64,000 bases of DNA from Streptomyces sp. NBC_00683 (GCF_036226745.1 NZ_CP109013.1:1240001-1304000); one strand, 5' to 3'; counted from the stretch's first letter, positions 7,402 to 17,268 are shown. Notes: a model not told the origin generated them from the letters alone. Made by a program: numbers and translations.

Positions 7402-9434
7402 GGTGACTCCTTGAAGGTGTTCTCGGTTCGTGGATCCGATTCGGGCAGCCGGAGGCCCGGGAAGTCCTCCCCGGGCGGCTCGGCACCGGCCTGCGTGGCC
7501 GTGAGGCCGCGGACCGGCAGCGGGGCCGGGGCGTGGGTCCGCTGCGCACCGACGGACGGGAAGTGACCTGGCGTCGTCACGGGCCGGGTGTCCGGCGTCG
7601 CGCGCAGCGGGGAGCCGTCGGCGGGGTCGTAGGAGGGTGCGGGCTCCGGGTCCTCGGCCGACTGGGCCTCGGCGAGGTCGACCCCGCGCCGGAAGGCGGC
7701 CATCAGGCCCGGGTCGTGCAGGGCGTCCTCGTCCTCGGTACGGGGGACGGGGGCCTCCCTCAGTTGCGGTACCAGGTGCTCCTGGTTGCTGCGCCTGGGG
7801 AGTTGGGGACGGCCCGGAGCGTCTGCGACGGCACCGGGCGCACTCGTGGCCGCCCCCGCACCGTCCTGGGGCGGGGCCGCCGTTCCGGTACGGGCAACGT
7901 TGTCCGGGAAGAAGCTCGCTCCGGGCGGGGACGCGGCAGGGTTCGGGCCGTCGACCCGCTCGGCACGGAGCGGCAGCGGGGGCCCCTCTCCCGTGCGCCG
8001 TGTCTGCCGGGGCGGCTGGTCCAACCGGGGTGGCGCCTGAGCCGCCTGCGGCAGAGGGGCCGGGGCGGCCTGCGGCAGTGGGGGCTGGGCCGCAGCCGGG
8101 GGCAGCGGGGCGGCGTCCTGGGCGGGGGGCCGGTGTACGGCTCCGAGCGGCGGAACCGGCGCTGCGCCTTCCCGCGCCGCGGTCTCGTCGTCGATGCCCA
8201 GGAGTACCTGCGGCAGCACGAGTACCGCCTGCGTGCCGCCGTAGATGTTGCTCTGCAGGCGTACGGCGATGCCGTGTCTGCGGGCCAGGGACGCGACGAC
8301 GAACAGCCCGATCCGGCCGTCCTGGAGCAGATGGGCGACATTGACCTGGTCGGGGTCGGCGAGCAGTGCGTTCATCCGCTTCTGCTCGGGGCCCGGCATG
8401 CCCAGCCCGCGGTCCTCGACCTCCAGGGCGAGCCCCGCGGTGACACGCTGGGCGCGGAGCAGGACTTGGGTGTGCGGGGCGGAGAACACGGTGGCGTTCT
8501 CCACGAGTTCGGCCAGCAGGTGGATCACGTCGGCGACAGCGTGCCCGCGCAGGGTGCCGTCGATGGGCGGCACCAGTTTGACCCGCGGGTACTGCTCGAC
8601 CTCCGCGATCGCCGAGCGCAGCACCTCGGTCATGGTCACCGGATTGCTCCACTGACGCCGCGAAACGGCGCCGCCGAGAACCGCGAGGTTCTCGGCGTGC
8701 CTGCGGATACGGGTGGCGAGGTGGTCGACGTGGAAGAGGCCCTTGAGCAGATCCGGGTCCTCGACCTCGTGTTCCAGCTCGTCGAGGATCTGGATCTCCC
8801 GGTGCACGAGGGACTGCAGTCGTCTGGCCAGGTTGACGAAGACCTCGACCTTCTGTTCGTTCCCCGTGCTGTTGAAGAGCTGCGAAGCCTGGACGACGGC
8901 CGCGACGGCCCCGTCCTGCGAGCGGCCGAGTTCCTGGGCGAGCAGGTCGAAGGCGTCGGCGTCGGGCGCGGCGGGCGTCGGGGTCCGCCGGGCGGGCACG
9001 GGTTCGCCGTTGCGGAGCTGCTCCACGAGCCGCTGCAGATCGGCGTCGCTCTGCGCGCTGGCGCGCCGGAGTGCGAGGCAGCGGTCGAGGACCCCGGTGA
9101 CGACTCGGTTCGCACCGAGGAAGGCCGCCGCCACGGCGGCGACGGCCAGCGCCCCGGATCCGCCGAGCGCCGCCAGGAGACTGCCGGACGGGCGCACGCC
9201 GGATGACCGGATGGTGAAGATGACGGCCGCGGCCCCGCTCAGCACGGCGGCGACGGCAGGCAGCACGGCCGTCCGCAGCAGCTGTGGTCGCATTCGGGCG
9301 TCGGGGGCGGGCTGCGCGGCGCGCGGCCTGCTCGCGGCCGAGTGCGATCGGCTACCCGAACGGCCACCCGGACGGCCGTGCCGTCCACCCTCGCGGCGTT
9401 CCGGTCGCGCGGTGGGTGCGCGAAGTTGAGACAT
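7398..9434 (-). CDS. cvnA: Conservon sensor-like histidine kinase CvnA
   Basis: About 678 residues. Two hydrophobic segments near the N-terminus (LLRTAVLPAVAAVLSGAAAVIF and LLAALGGSGALAVAAVAAAFLGA) anchor it in the membrane. A helical dimerisation part follows (RRLQSLVHREIQILDELEHEVEDPDLLKGLFHVDHLATRIRRHAENLAVL), then an ATPase domain with N-box LAELVENATVFS, GLGMPGPEQ and GRIGLFVVASLARRHGI. The His-containing motif is the conservon type (FHVDHLATR). The last 250 residues are Pro/Ala-rich and probably disordered. Two adjacent ATGs (9437, 9434) are possible; GAGG upstream is better spaced for 9434. First gene of the conservon. Confidence 0.9.
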   Translation of the reverse strand: MSQLRAPTARPERREGGRHGRPGGRSGSRSHSAASRPRAAQPAPDARMRPQLLRTAVLPAVAAVLSGAAAVIFTIRSSGVRPSGSLLAALGGSGALAVAAVAAAFLGANRVVTGVLDRCLALRRASAQSDADLQRLVEQLRNGEPVPARRTPTPAAPDADAFDLLAQELGRSQDGAVAAVVQASQLFNSTGNEQKVEVFVNLARRLQSLVHREIQILDELEHEVEDPDLLKGLFHVDHLATRIRRHAENLAVLGGAVSRRQWSNPVTMTEVLRSAIAEVEQYPRVKLVPPIDGTLRGHAVADVIHLLAELVENATVFSAPHTQVLLRAQRVTAGLALEVEDRGLGMPGPEQKRMNALLADPDQVNVAHLLQDGRIGLFVVASLARRHGIAVRLQSNIYGGTQAVLVLPQVLLGIDDETAAREGAAPVPPLGAVHRPPAQDAAPLPPAAAQPPLPQAAPAPLPQAAQAPPRLDQPPRQTRRTGEGPPLPLRAERVDGPNPAASPPGASFFPDNVARTGTAAPPQDGAGAATSAPGAVADAPGRPQLPRRSNQEHLVPQLREAPVPRTEDEDALHDPGLMAAFRRGVDLAEAQSAEDPEPAPSYDPADGSPLRATPDTRPVTTPGHFPSVGAQRTHAPAPLPVRGLTATQAGAEPPGEDFPGLRLPESDPRTENTFKESP

Positions 9435-9838
9435 CATCGTCCTCGGTACGTGGGGCACCAGGAATCGGCATTCGTGTGGTGACACCTACGGTGGTCGGTC
9501 AGGCCAGGGTCAACGGCTGGACAGGCCCGACCGATATGAGCCCACCGTTGATCACCGGCAACACACGGTAGTCGCGTATCGCCCGTGTCCGCCGTGCAGT
9601 TGTCGAACTTGCCCACCATGCGTCCCGCTCTGGTATGAGGGGTCGCATGGGTGGCCGAATATGTCGGGCGCCGCACCCGACCGGTTATGCCGCAGTCGAA
9701 CTGACACACCACGGCGGGGCGCCGCCAGAACCGTGCGCCTGCCACTCCTTGAATTCCGAGGCCCGCAGGGGACGATACGGCCGAGAGCCCGCCTCTTCGG
9801 CGTCCGAGGCGTCGATGTGTGACGGCGGGAAAACCGAA
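9435..9838. other. Intergenic region upstream of the conservon
   Basis: About 400 bases between cvnA (reading away to the left) and the terminator of the toxin/immunity operon. I see no convincing gene: open frames crossing it lack ribosome-binding sites and family features. It presumably carries the cvnA promoter. Confidence 0.5.
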
Positions 9839-9866
9839 GAGGACCGCCTCGTGAAAGGCGGTCCTC
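9839..9866 (-). terminator. Intrinsic terminator of the toxin/immunity operon
   Basis: GAGGACCGCCT pairs perfectly with AGGCGGTCCTC across a 6-base loop. On the minus strand the stem is followed by CTTCGGTTTTCCC, a short T-run, giving a classical Rho-independent terminator 23 bases past the immunity gene stop. Confidence 0.85.
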
Positions 9867-9889
9867 CGCGTCGTGTTCGCTGGATCAGG

Positions 9890-10309
9890 TCAGTCCGGTC
9901 TCCTCGCCCGCGCGGCGAAGTGCACCGGTTCGAGGGAGAATCCGGCTTTCCCGTCGACGAAGTCGGACACCCCGACCGCCACCTTCGAGCAGACGACCCA
10001 GCTCACGGCGTCCTCACTGCGCAGCGCGAGCGCCAGCAGCGGATTCGGTCGCGGCCGGAGGTAGCCCGTGGCCGCGATCTCCTCCAGAAGGGCGTCGTCG
10101 GCCGACTCCAGACTGAGACCACGAAACGTGCGGCCGATGTTCATCCGCTCCACCGCCTCGAACCGGATACCGATCGGCTCCGCGTCCTGGCCCTGGCCCG
10201 ACAGGCTACGGATGAGCAGTTGGGAGTGCCCGATGCCGTAGAGCCACAGCTGGAAGGTCAGCGGACTCGACCAGAGGACCTTCTTCCCGGAGTTCTGTGC
10301 CTCACTCAA
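9890..10309 (-). CDS. Candidate immunity protein for the RHS toxin
   Basis: 139 residues, no signal peptide or membrane segment, so cytoplasmic. I do not recognise a characterised family. Visible blocks are FQLWLYGIGHSQLLIRSL, RFEAVERMNIGRTFRGLSLESA and SEDAVSWVVCSKVAVG. Position is the main evidence: it begins inside the last codons of the 2,308-residue RHS/HINT toxin gene (TTG 10309 overlaps the toxin stop by 8 bases) and is followed at once by a terminator, the standard placement of an immunity gene after a polymorphic toxin. TTG is an uncommon start, but AGGTGG lies about 11 bases upstream and no later ATG/GTG keeps the conserved-looking N-terminus. No enzymatic motif is seen. Confidence 0.7.
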   Translation of the reverse strand: MSEAQNSGKKVLWSSPLTFQLWLYGIGHSQLLIRSLSGQGQDAEPIGIRFEAVERMNIGRTFRGLSLESADDALLEEIAATGYLRPRPNPLLALALRSEDAVSWVVCSKVAVGVSDFVDGKAGFSLEPVHFAARARRPD

Positions 10310-13300
10310 ACGGGTTCCCCACCTTTTTCCCCTTGCGGTACCAGGTCACCCTGCTCCATGCGCCGGACGACTTACTGAGCCGATACATCTCCCACCGTGT
10401 CGCCCCCTGCATCTCGGGCTCCGGCGTGAGCGAACTGCCCAGTTTGGCATACGCGACGGGATCATCGATTCCGTCGAGGTTGACGTGGATGTTCGTCTTG
10501 CCGTCCTTGAGGAAATTGTTCACGTGCTGGTACCACCAGGCGCTGTCGTCCCATTCCTTGTAGGTGGTGGCCCCCCGCTCCATGGCAAAAATGTCCAGGG
10601 CACTGTCGTCACCGTCGACTGTCTGCTTGCCCAGCGCGATGTCGTCGCAGTTGTGCACGAGGACGGGAGTCGTACCCGCGGCCACGTAGTAGGCGTGCAC
10701 ACCGGCGATGGTGAGGTCGTGGGTGCGCTGCCGCTCGTCGAAGAAGCGCTGCCCCGTCAGCTGGACCCTGTCGCCGGCGGGAGTGAGCAGCTCCATGCCG
10801 GCCCGCATGTCACCTGCATCGACCCACCGCTGCTCGGAATCGACCCAGAAGGGATGGGTCACCGTCGTGGTGAGGCTGGACGGCCCGTCGGTGGTGGCGA
10901 CCGTCAGCTGCACGAAGTGCTTGTCGTCCTCCGTGACGATGGTGCGGACGACTTCGCGTGCCGAGTTCTTCCTGGTGCCCGGATCGGTGACGGTGACCTT
11001 GTCCCCGAGGGCGACTTCCTTGATCTCCTTCGTGGATCCATCGGCCATCAGGACTTTCGCGCCGGGCAGGAAGCTGTGGTTCTCACACGAGTCCCTGTCC
11101 TTCCTTTTCTTTTTCTCCCTCGCCTTCGCCTTCTTGGATTTCTCCAGCGCGTCCTTGGCCTTGTCCAACCTCTTCTCGGCCTTGCGCATGCGGTTGATCG
11201 AGTCGTAGAGGTCGTCGATCAGCGTGAGAGCCTTGTAGATTCTCTTGCTCTTGAACAGCGCCTTCAGCGCTGATCCGACGAAGAGGGATCCGACTTCCAC
11301 CGCGGCCTTCAGGCACGTGCCCACCGATGGATTCGACGCGCAGTCCTGAAGCGCGTTGATTCCTACGATGTCCTTGACCTCTTCGATGATCTTCTCGGTC
11401 ACCTGGGTGACCACCCGATCGACGGAGGCACTGTTGCTCTGTGCCGCCTGAACCTCCTGCTCCTCCTCCGAGGGCGGGGGCTTGGCGTCGCCGAACTCCC
11501 ATCCGTTGGGCCCCATATGGCAGGTGATGAGCCCTTCCCAGCATTCGGCGGGAATGGCCCCGGTCGGGTCGGAGAACGTGACAGGTGAATTGTTGGCGTA
11601 GGCGTAGCCGTTCATCTGCTGGGCGTTGCCGAAGTCGATCAGCGGATCGACGGAGATGAACTTGCCCAGCACCGGGTCGTATTCCCGTGCCCCCATATGG
11701 GTGAGCCCGGTGCTCTCGTCGATGGTCCCGCCGACGAATCCCTTGCTGCCGGGCCACGATGCGGGTTCGGCTCCCCGGGCGTTGCCGTAGGGGTCGAAGC
11801 GCCGCTGTGTGACGGCACCGGTCGCCGCGTCGACGGCCACGTCACCCGTGTTGTGGTGATCCGCGGAGAGGAACGTGACCTTGTTGTCGTCGGTGCGCAC
11901 AGCCACGTCCTGACCCGCGTGCGCATAGGTGCGTGTGGCCTCGACCTTGGACGTGCCCGTCTTCAGGTAGAGCTCGGTCCCCGGCAGGTACACCGTGGTG
12001 CCGTCGGTGTCCTTGCGCTTGATCCGGTCCCCGCTGGGACCGTAGAGGTAGGTGGTCTCCGACGCCTCGTTCTGCGGTGTCGTGGCGTCGTCCGGGTGGG
12101 AGACCTTGTCCAGCTTGCCTCCCACGTCCCAGGAGAGGGTCTCGGTGTTTCCGCCGAGGGTCCGCTCGTCCATGTTGCCCGCGGCGTCGTAGCCGTAGAG
12201 CGACTGCTGTTCCCCGGTCGGGGACTTCTCCACGACCTTGGTGACGGCGTGCGGTCCGGCCGGGCCCTCACCGTAGGTGAAGGTGCGGGTGACGTCCTTG
12301 CTCGCGTCCAGGCCGATGTCGTGCGTGACGTCCTGGGTCCGGTTTCCGATCTCGTCGTTCGTGTACGACTTCCAGTAAGCGGCCGGGCCGCCCAGTTCCT
12401 GGGCACCGGGGGCGGCGGAGCAGGCCGCGGGAGTGGAACCGTCCACGGGTGCCGTGGTACCGACCGTTCCCGTCCCCTGAGCTGCCTCGGCGCTCGACTC
12501 GGGAGTCCACGCCTCGGACAGACGCCTGTTCTGGTCGTACTGGAAGCACTGGACGTCCGGTGTGACCGCACCCGACCCCGTGTCAGCGATGGACAGGATG
12601 TTCCCGGCCTTGTCGTAGCTGTATCCGCTGACCTTGGCCGGTCCGCTCGCCGATCCCGCGATGTCCAGCGTCGACCGCGACACGCGCTTGGTGCCGCGCT
12701 CGTAGTCGAAGCTCTGCCAGACCTTCTTCCCTCCGGCGTTCTGCTCCAACTGCAGCAGTTCGGTGGTGGCCGACCAGACGGTGTCCGTGACATAGGTGGA
12801 CAGGCCCGTCATCGTGACGGGCCGCTGGAGTTCGTCGTAGCCGAAGGTGACAGCCTCGGCGGACAGTCCGCCCGCGGCGGGAAGACCCGCGGACTGCACC
12901 GTGCCGTCCCTGTTGTAGGCGTTCGTGTACGTGTACGTGCCTGCCAGCGCCCCCTCGGAGGCCGGCACGACATAGGCGGTCGTCAGTGGACGGTACTGGT
13001 CGTCGAAGGACTGGACGGAGGTCGCGTAGTACTCGGTCGCGCTGGTGTAACGCAGCGACGCGTACTGCTTGCCGAGCGCACCGGAACGGTCGTACCGGTT
13101 CTCGGTGAGCTTCTTGCCACCGCTGATCGGGCCGTCGTAGGTCGCCAGAACCCGGCCGAGGCCGTCGTAGGCGGTGGTGACCGTCGTGTCGCGGCCCTCG
13201 TGCTTCACCGATACGGTCCGGTCGGCCTCGTCATAGCCGGTGATGATCGTCCCGGCATCGGGGTCGACCGTCTTCGTCCTGCGCCCACGCTGGTCGTAGT

Positions 13301-16300
13301 CGAAGGACCAGACGTTCTGCTTGGCGTCGGTCACGGTCTTCAGCTGACCGGCCGGGCTGTACGTGTACTTCGTCGACGTGTACGACGAGGGACCCGACGA
13401 CGCGGGACTGCCGGTCTGGTACTGCCGGAGTTCGGTCACCTGGCCCGAGGCATCGGTCAGGGACGTGGTGGGGACCCCTCCCTGCGGCGGGACCACATGG
13501 GTGCGGTCGCCCTCGTGCAGGGTGGTGGTACGCCACTGCTCGACGCCCGCGACGGCGAAGATCGTAGCCGTCAGGCGTCCCATGTCGTCGTACTCGTGAC
13601 GCGTCTGGGACTCGACCTCACCGTTGTGCACGATCAGCAGCTCGTCGGACGGTGCGCCGGCGGCGTTGTAGGTGTCGTACGCGGTCTTGAGCTTGCCTCG
13701 GCTGTCGTAGAAGGTGTCGGCCACCAGACGGGTGCCGCCCGGCCCTTGGGCCTGGCGCTGGCGGGCACGCATCATGCTGTCGTACAGGGTGTACTCGGTG
13801 GAGTACGTTCCGCCTTCCTCGACGATCTCGGTCTTGATCGCCAGCGGTGCGTCCTTGCGAACCAGGTAGCTGTACTTGGTGTTCGGTGTCTGGTTGTCAG
13901 CCTTCTTGCGGTCCTCCAGCCACACACCGGAGACTCTGCCGAGACCGTCGAAGGCCACATCGGTGCGCTTGCCGTTCGCGTCCCGTTTGCCCTTGGCCTG
14001 GCCCCAGGCGGGCTCGTAGTCCGTGGTGTAGGCGTGGCCCGCACTGTTGGTCGCCTTGGTCTGCGTCGTCAGACCGTTGACCATGGTGTAGGTGGTTGTG
14101 GTCGTTCCCGTCCCGGGTGTGGTGGACGAGGTGGGTCGCCCGTAGGTGTCGTAGACGTTCTTGAACGTCTGCTGGTAGGTGGCGGTCGTTCCGTTGTGCG
14201 AGGCCAGCCGCTCGGCGGATGTCTCCAGGCCGCGGACCGGTGCCGCACCGTGCGCGAGGTTGTCGTAGTAGGACCTGCTGTCGGACAGCACCTGGCTCTT
14301 GCGGTCCGGCGTTGCGGAGCAACCGACCGCCACCGTCTCCACCCGGGCCACACGGTCCAGGAAGTTCTGGGTACCGTCGGTGTTGTCCGTGTACCAGGTA
14401 CGCGTGCAGGTGTCGTCCTCGGCCGCGGCGTCCTTCTGCGCCTGCGTGGCGGTGGCGGGGACCACCAGGCCGAGGTCCTCGACCTTCGTGACGCGCCCGG
14501 TGCCGTTCGTCGTGTCGTACTCGGTCTCCGAACGGCTCTCGCGCCAGCCGCCCGCCTTCAACGCGGTGAAGCCTCGGGTGACCAGGGGCTTGACCAGGGT
14601 CGCGTTGACCGTTCCCCAGTCCTTGGTCTGGGTCGCGGCATGGTGCTTCCACGGCTTCTTGACGACCTTGGTGGTGACCGCACCCTCGTTGTACACCTGG
14701 GTCTCGAGCTCGAAACCGGTGAAGTCCTCGTCGTCGGTGTACTCCGCGCCCGTGGAGTCGGTGACGCTCGCGGAGCGCGTGCCGCCGCCCGGCTTCTTGT
14801 CGCCGTTCAGGCCCTGGAAATAGGTGTAGTCGATGCGGGACCGCTGCTGGTCCTCGGCACCGCTGGTGACCTTGACCTTCCCGTAGCCCTGCCACTCGCC
14901 CCAGGTCAGGAACTTCTCCGGGGTGATGCCGTCGGCCTTGGAATGCCGCCAGCCGGCCGGCCCCTGGTAGTCGTAGCGCGTGACCATCTTGTCGCCGCCG
15001 CCGGTGCGGTCCGTCTCGACGATCTCCGCGACGACGTACTTGTGGAACCAGTCGTCGATCGGTTCGATGTGTCCGGGCGCGGCCCACTTGACCGGGTAAC
15101 AGCGCTTGGTCGACAGGCCCGGCTCGGGCAGGGTCGGCACGGTGCACTCCGCCGGAGCGTAGTTGACGTCCAACTGCGCGCCCGTCTCACTCAGCACCGC
15201 GGAGAGCCGGAGCCGTTTGAAGGGCGCGATGTTGTCGCCGACCGCATCGACACGGTTGTCCATCTGCTCGCCGAAGAGTTCCAGCGAAGGCACCTTGACC
15301 GCGGTACCCACCCGGCCCTCGTGGTCGATCTTCGACAGCCACAGGGTCTTGGAGTCGTCACCGTTGTCCAGGAACTGGTGGGTGAAGGACCAGGCGTCGA
15401 CGTCCTGGTAGTTCGTCGCGTCCTTCCGTATCTGGGTGATGACGGCCTTGAGCCGCTTGGTGGTGAAGAAGGTGGCCGACGTCTGGTCGGGGCCGCACTT
15501 CGTCGATGCCTTGCACTCCCGGTCGACGGGCACATCCGGCCACCGGGAGGCATTGGCCGTGGTGCGCTTGCTCTCCGCGCAGTCGAATCCGCTGTCCGGC
15601 AGGCATCGTTCGCCGACGTCGAATGTCACGCGGGCCGGGGCCTTCGCCGCGTACACCTGGGTGTCCCGCTGGCCGTAGTCGATCCGCTTCAGGTATCCGC
15701 CGCGGTCGTAGGCGGTGCCGTTGACGTCCGTCTTGCCGTTCAGGGCGTAGTGGTTGACCTCCTTCGCGTAGAAGTGGGACACCACGTTGTCGTGCGGGTC
15801 CTTGATGTAGTCGAGGTTCCAGCGCCAGGCCTGCTTGCAGTGGGCGTCGGCGAAGGTCGATTTGTAGCAGGGGTCACCGGAGTCGTCACCGAAGACCGGG
15901 ACGGTCCAGGTGGAAGCGGTCTCCTCCTGGCCGGTGGTCCAGCCCGGAAGGCGGTTGAGACCGAAGTAGTACTCCTTGCTGTCCGGTGTGGTGATCCGCC
16001 AGTGCTCACCGTTGTCGTCGCCGTTGGTGGCACCGGTCAGCTTCTCGACCTTCGAACCGTCGGAGTTGGCGAGCTTCCAGTCGCCGGTCTTGTCGTCCTT
16101 GATGATCTGGGACGCACTGCCGTTGAGCATGATCGTGGCGTTGTCGAAGGCCCAGCACTGCTCGGCCGACCCGTCGTGGCCGTCCTCGGTGCAGGGCTTG
16201 TACTGGCGCTCGATGTAGCCGGATTCGTAGCTGAATCCTTCTCCCACCCAGGAGCCCTGGTTGTTGGTCGCCGATGTACGCCCGTCGGTCGACTGCGACT

Positions 16301-17228
16301 GGTAGGAGAGCCCGACCGTGGGAGCCAGACCTCCGGCCACCGGCACGGTACGCATGGGGTAGGACCAGGAGAAGCCGCCCGTCGACTGTGCGACGTTCCA
16401 ACTGGCCGACGGAGTCAGGGAGGTTGCTCCGTAGGTGCCCTGTGAGGAGGAGCTCGCAGCGGCCAGGGCAACGAGCGACATACCCTTCGCCGACGTGGCG
16501 GAGGAGGTGCCGGTCTCCCCCGCGGACGCGGTGACCTCTGCGGTGGCCGTGTTCTCGACCGGGTCGTTGACCGTGGGCAGTGGTGTACCGAGGGAGGGAC
16601 AGGCCTTGCTGCCCGGTGTGGCCACCGCCGCGCAGGCGGGAAGCTGGACCAGACGCAATCGAGCGCCGTAGGAACCGCCGTAGGCCTCCTCGAAGGCCGA
16701 GTAGTCCACGGCGATTCGGACCTTGCCGTCGACGTCGGACGCGTCGGCACGCCGGACGCGCAGGACGGCACCGGCCCCGAGGTCGTCTGCCCGCTCGGTG
16801 GGCAGGACGTCGACGGCGACCTTCGCCGGTGGAGTTGTGGTGCCGGCCGTCCTGTTCTTGGCGGCCTTGTTCTTGGCGGCCTTCGAGGGCACGGCCGTGA
16901 CAGTGACGGGAAGCCCGCCGACCTTCACCGCGGGGGACGAGGCGGCACCGACGGATATCTCCGCACTGCCGCCCGCGGGCCAGGTGGCCTTGTCCAGCCG
17001 CTTGATCGAGGCCTTCTTCGCGGGATCCGCGGGCCGTGGCCCGGCCTTGGCGTTCTTCCCCTCCAGGGGGTCGCCCAGGTTCTGCACACCGGGTCTGCCC
17101 CGGCCCTTGTCCTCGGCCGGGACGGCGTACACCGTACTCCCGGCCAAGGTGATGATCATGCCCAGGACGGTCGCTGTGAACAACCGCCCGGCCATGCGCC
17201 GGCGCAGGGGCCGGCCATGAAATCGCAT
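10302..17228 (-). CDS. SpvB/RHS-repeat polymorphic toxin with HINT domain and C-terminal toxin
   Basis: 2,308 residues. A signal peptide (RRRMAGRLFTATVLGMIITLAGSTVYA) targets the Sec route. An SpvB/TcaC-like region follows (SYPMRTVPVAGGLAPTVGLSYQS..., GSWVGEGFSYESGYIERQY), then many YD repeats of the type YDxxGR (YDTYGRP, FDGLGRV, YDDMGRL, YDQRGRR, YDGLGRV), which build the RHS shell. The RHS core signature is STGLTHMGAREYDPVLGKFISVDPL. After it come a Lys/Glu-rich helical linker and a HINT protease from about residue 2050 (CENHSFLPGAKVLMADG ... HAYYVAAGTTPVLVHNC). The last 114 residues are the variable toxin module. ATG 17228 directly precedes the signal peptide. An immunity candidate overlaps its 3' end; LamG and FG-GAP genes lie upstream on the same strand. 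Confidence 0.9.
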   Translation of the reverse strand: MRFHGRPLRRRMAGRLFTATVLGMIITLAGSTVYAVPAEDKGRGRPGVQNLGDPLEGKNAKAGPRPADPAKKASIKRLDKATWPAGGSAEISVGAASSPAVKVGGLPVTVTAVPSKAAKNKAAKNRTAGTTTPPAKVAVDVLPTERADDLGAGAVLRVRRADASDVDGKVRIAVDYSAFEEAYGGSYGARLRLVQLPACAAVATPGSKACPSLGTPLPTVNDPVENTATAEVTASAGETGTSSATSAKGMSLVALAAASSSSQGTYGATSLTPSASWNVAQSTGGFSWSYPMRTVPVAGGLAPTVGLSYQSQSTDGRTSATNNQGSWVGEGFSYESGYIERQYKPCTEDGHDGSAEQCWAFDNATIMLNGSASQIIKDDKTGDWKLANSDGSKVEKLTGATNGDDNGEHWRITTPDSKEYYFGLNRLPGWTTGQEETASTWTVPVFGDDSGDPCYKSTFADAHCKQAWRWNLDYIKDPHDNVVSHFYAKEVNHYALNGKTDVNGTAYDRGGYLKRIDYGQRDTQVYAAKAPARVTFDVGERCLPDSGFDCAESKRTTANASRWPDVPVDRECKASTKCGPDQTSATFFTTKRLKAVITQIRKDATNYQDVDAWSFTHQFLDNGDDSKTLWLSKIDHEGRVGTAVKVPSLELFGEQMDNRVDAVGDNIAPFKRLRLSAVLSETGAQLDVNYAPAECTVPTLPEPGLSTKRCYPVKWAAPGHIEPIDDWFHKYVVAEIVETDRTGGGDKMVTRYDYQGPAGWRHSKADGITPEKFLTWGEWQGYGKVKVTSGAEDQQRSRIDYTYFQGLNGDKKPGGGTRSASVTDSTGAEYTDDEDFTGFELETQVYNEGAVTTKVVKKPWKHHAATQTKDWGTVNATLVKPLVTRGFTALKAGGWRESRSETEYDTTNGTGRVTKVEDLGLVVPATATQAQKDAAAEDDTCTRTWYTDNTDGTQNFLDRVARVETVAVGCSATPDRKSQVLSDSRSYYDNLAHGAAPVRGLETSAERLASHNGTTATYQQTFKNVYDTYGRPTSSTTPGTGTTTTTYTMVNGLTTQTKATNSAGHAYTTDYEPAWGQAKGKRDANGKRTDVAFDGLGRVSGVWLEDRKKADNQTPNTKYSYLVRKDAPLAIKTEIVEEGGTYSTEYTLYDSMMRARQRQAQGPGGTRLVADTFYDSRGKLKTAYDTYNAAGAPSDELLIVHNGEVESQTRHEYDDMGRLTATIFAVAGVEQWRTTTLHEGDRTHVVPPQGGVPTTSLTDASGQVTELRQYQTGSPASSGPSSYTSTKYTYSPAGQLKTVTDAKQNVWSFDYDQRGRRTKTVDPDAGTIITGYDEADRTVSVKHEGRDTTVTTAYDGLGRVLATYDGPISGGKKLTENRYDRSGALGKQYASLRYTSATEYYATSVQSFDDQYRPLTTAYVVPASEGALAGTYTYTNAYNRDGTVQSAGLPAAGGLSAEAVTFGYDELQRPVTMTGLSTYVTDTVWSATTELLQLEQNAGGKKVWQSFDYERGTKRVSRSTLDIAGSASGPAKVSGYSYDKAGNILSIADTGSGAVTPDVQCFQYDQNRRLSEAWTPESSAEAAQGTGTVGTTAPVDGSTPAACSAAPGAQELGGPAAYWKSYTNDEIGNRTQDVTHDIGLDASKDVTRTFTYGEGPAGPHAVTKVVEKSPTGEQQSLYGYDAAGNMDERTLGGNTETLSWDVGGKLDKVSHPDDATTPQNEASETTYLYGPSGDRIKRKDTDGTTVYLPGTELYLKTGTSKVEATRTYAHAGQDVAVRTDDNKVTFLSADHHNTGDVAVDAATGAVTQRRFDPYGNARGAEPASWPGSKGFVGGTIDESTGLTHMGAREYDPVLGKFISVDPLIDFGNAQQMNGYAYANNSPVTFSDPTGAIPAECWEGLITCHMGPNGWEFGDAKPPPSEEEQEVQAAQSNSASVDRVVTQVTEKIIEEVKDIVGINALQDCASNPSVGTCLKAAVEVGSLFVGSALKALFKSKRIYKALTLIDDLYDSINRMRKAEKRLDKAKDALEKSKKAKAREKKKRKDRDSCENHSFLPGAKVLMADGSTKEIKEVALGDKVTVTDPGTRKNSAREVVRTIVTEDDKHFVQLTVATTDGPSSLTTTVTHPFWVDSEQRWVDAGDMRAGMELLTPAGDRVQLTGQRFFDERQRTHDLTIAGVHAYYVAAGTTPVLVHNCDDIALGKQTVDGDDSALDIFAMERGATTYKEWDDSAWWYQHVNNFLKDGKTNIHVNLDGIDDPVAYAKLGSSLTPEPEMQGATRWEMYRLSKSSGAWSRVTWYRKGKKVGNPFE
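10305..10646 (-). other. Variable C-terminal toxin module of the RHS protein
   Basis: About 114 residues after the HINT end motif VLVHNC, where HINT self-cleavage would release the tip. Blocks are DSALDIFAMERGATTYKEWDD, TNIHVNLDGIDDPVAYAKLG, TRWEMYRLSKSSG and WSRVTWYRKGKKVGNPFE. I cannot assign it to a known nuclease, deaminase or ADP-ribosyltransferase family by eye. The basic, aromatic-rich C-terminal strand would suit an RNase-like fold, but that is only a guess. This segment looks less G+C-rich than the RHS repeats, as expected for an exchangeable tip. Confidence 0.65.
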
Positions 17229-17268
17229 CACGTGTCTCCACACGTCGAAGAGGAATGGGTCGGAACGC

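Noticed and set aside
9635..10378. A 247-codon + strand frame crossing the terminator and immunity gene
   Set aside because: It runs through a clear intrinsic terminator and overlaps the toxin end; no family features and no plausible start.
11697..16445. A 1,582-codon open frame on the + strand opposite the RHS gene
   Set aside because: It has no domain features and its Val/Gly/Arg-rich composition is the usual antisense image of a high-GC gene; the minus frame has clear YD repeats and an RHS core.
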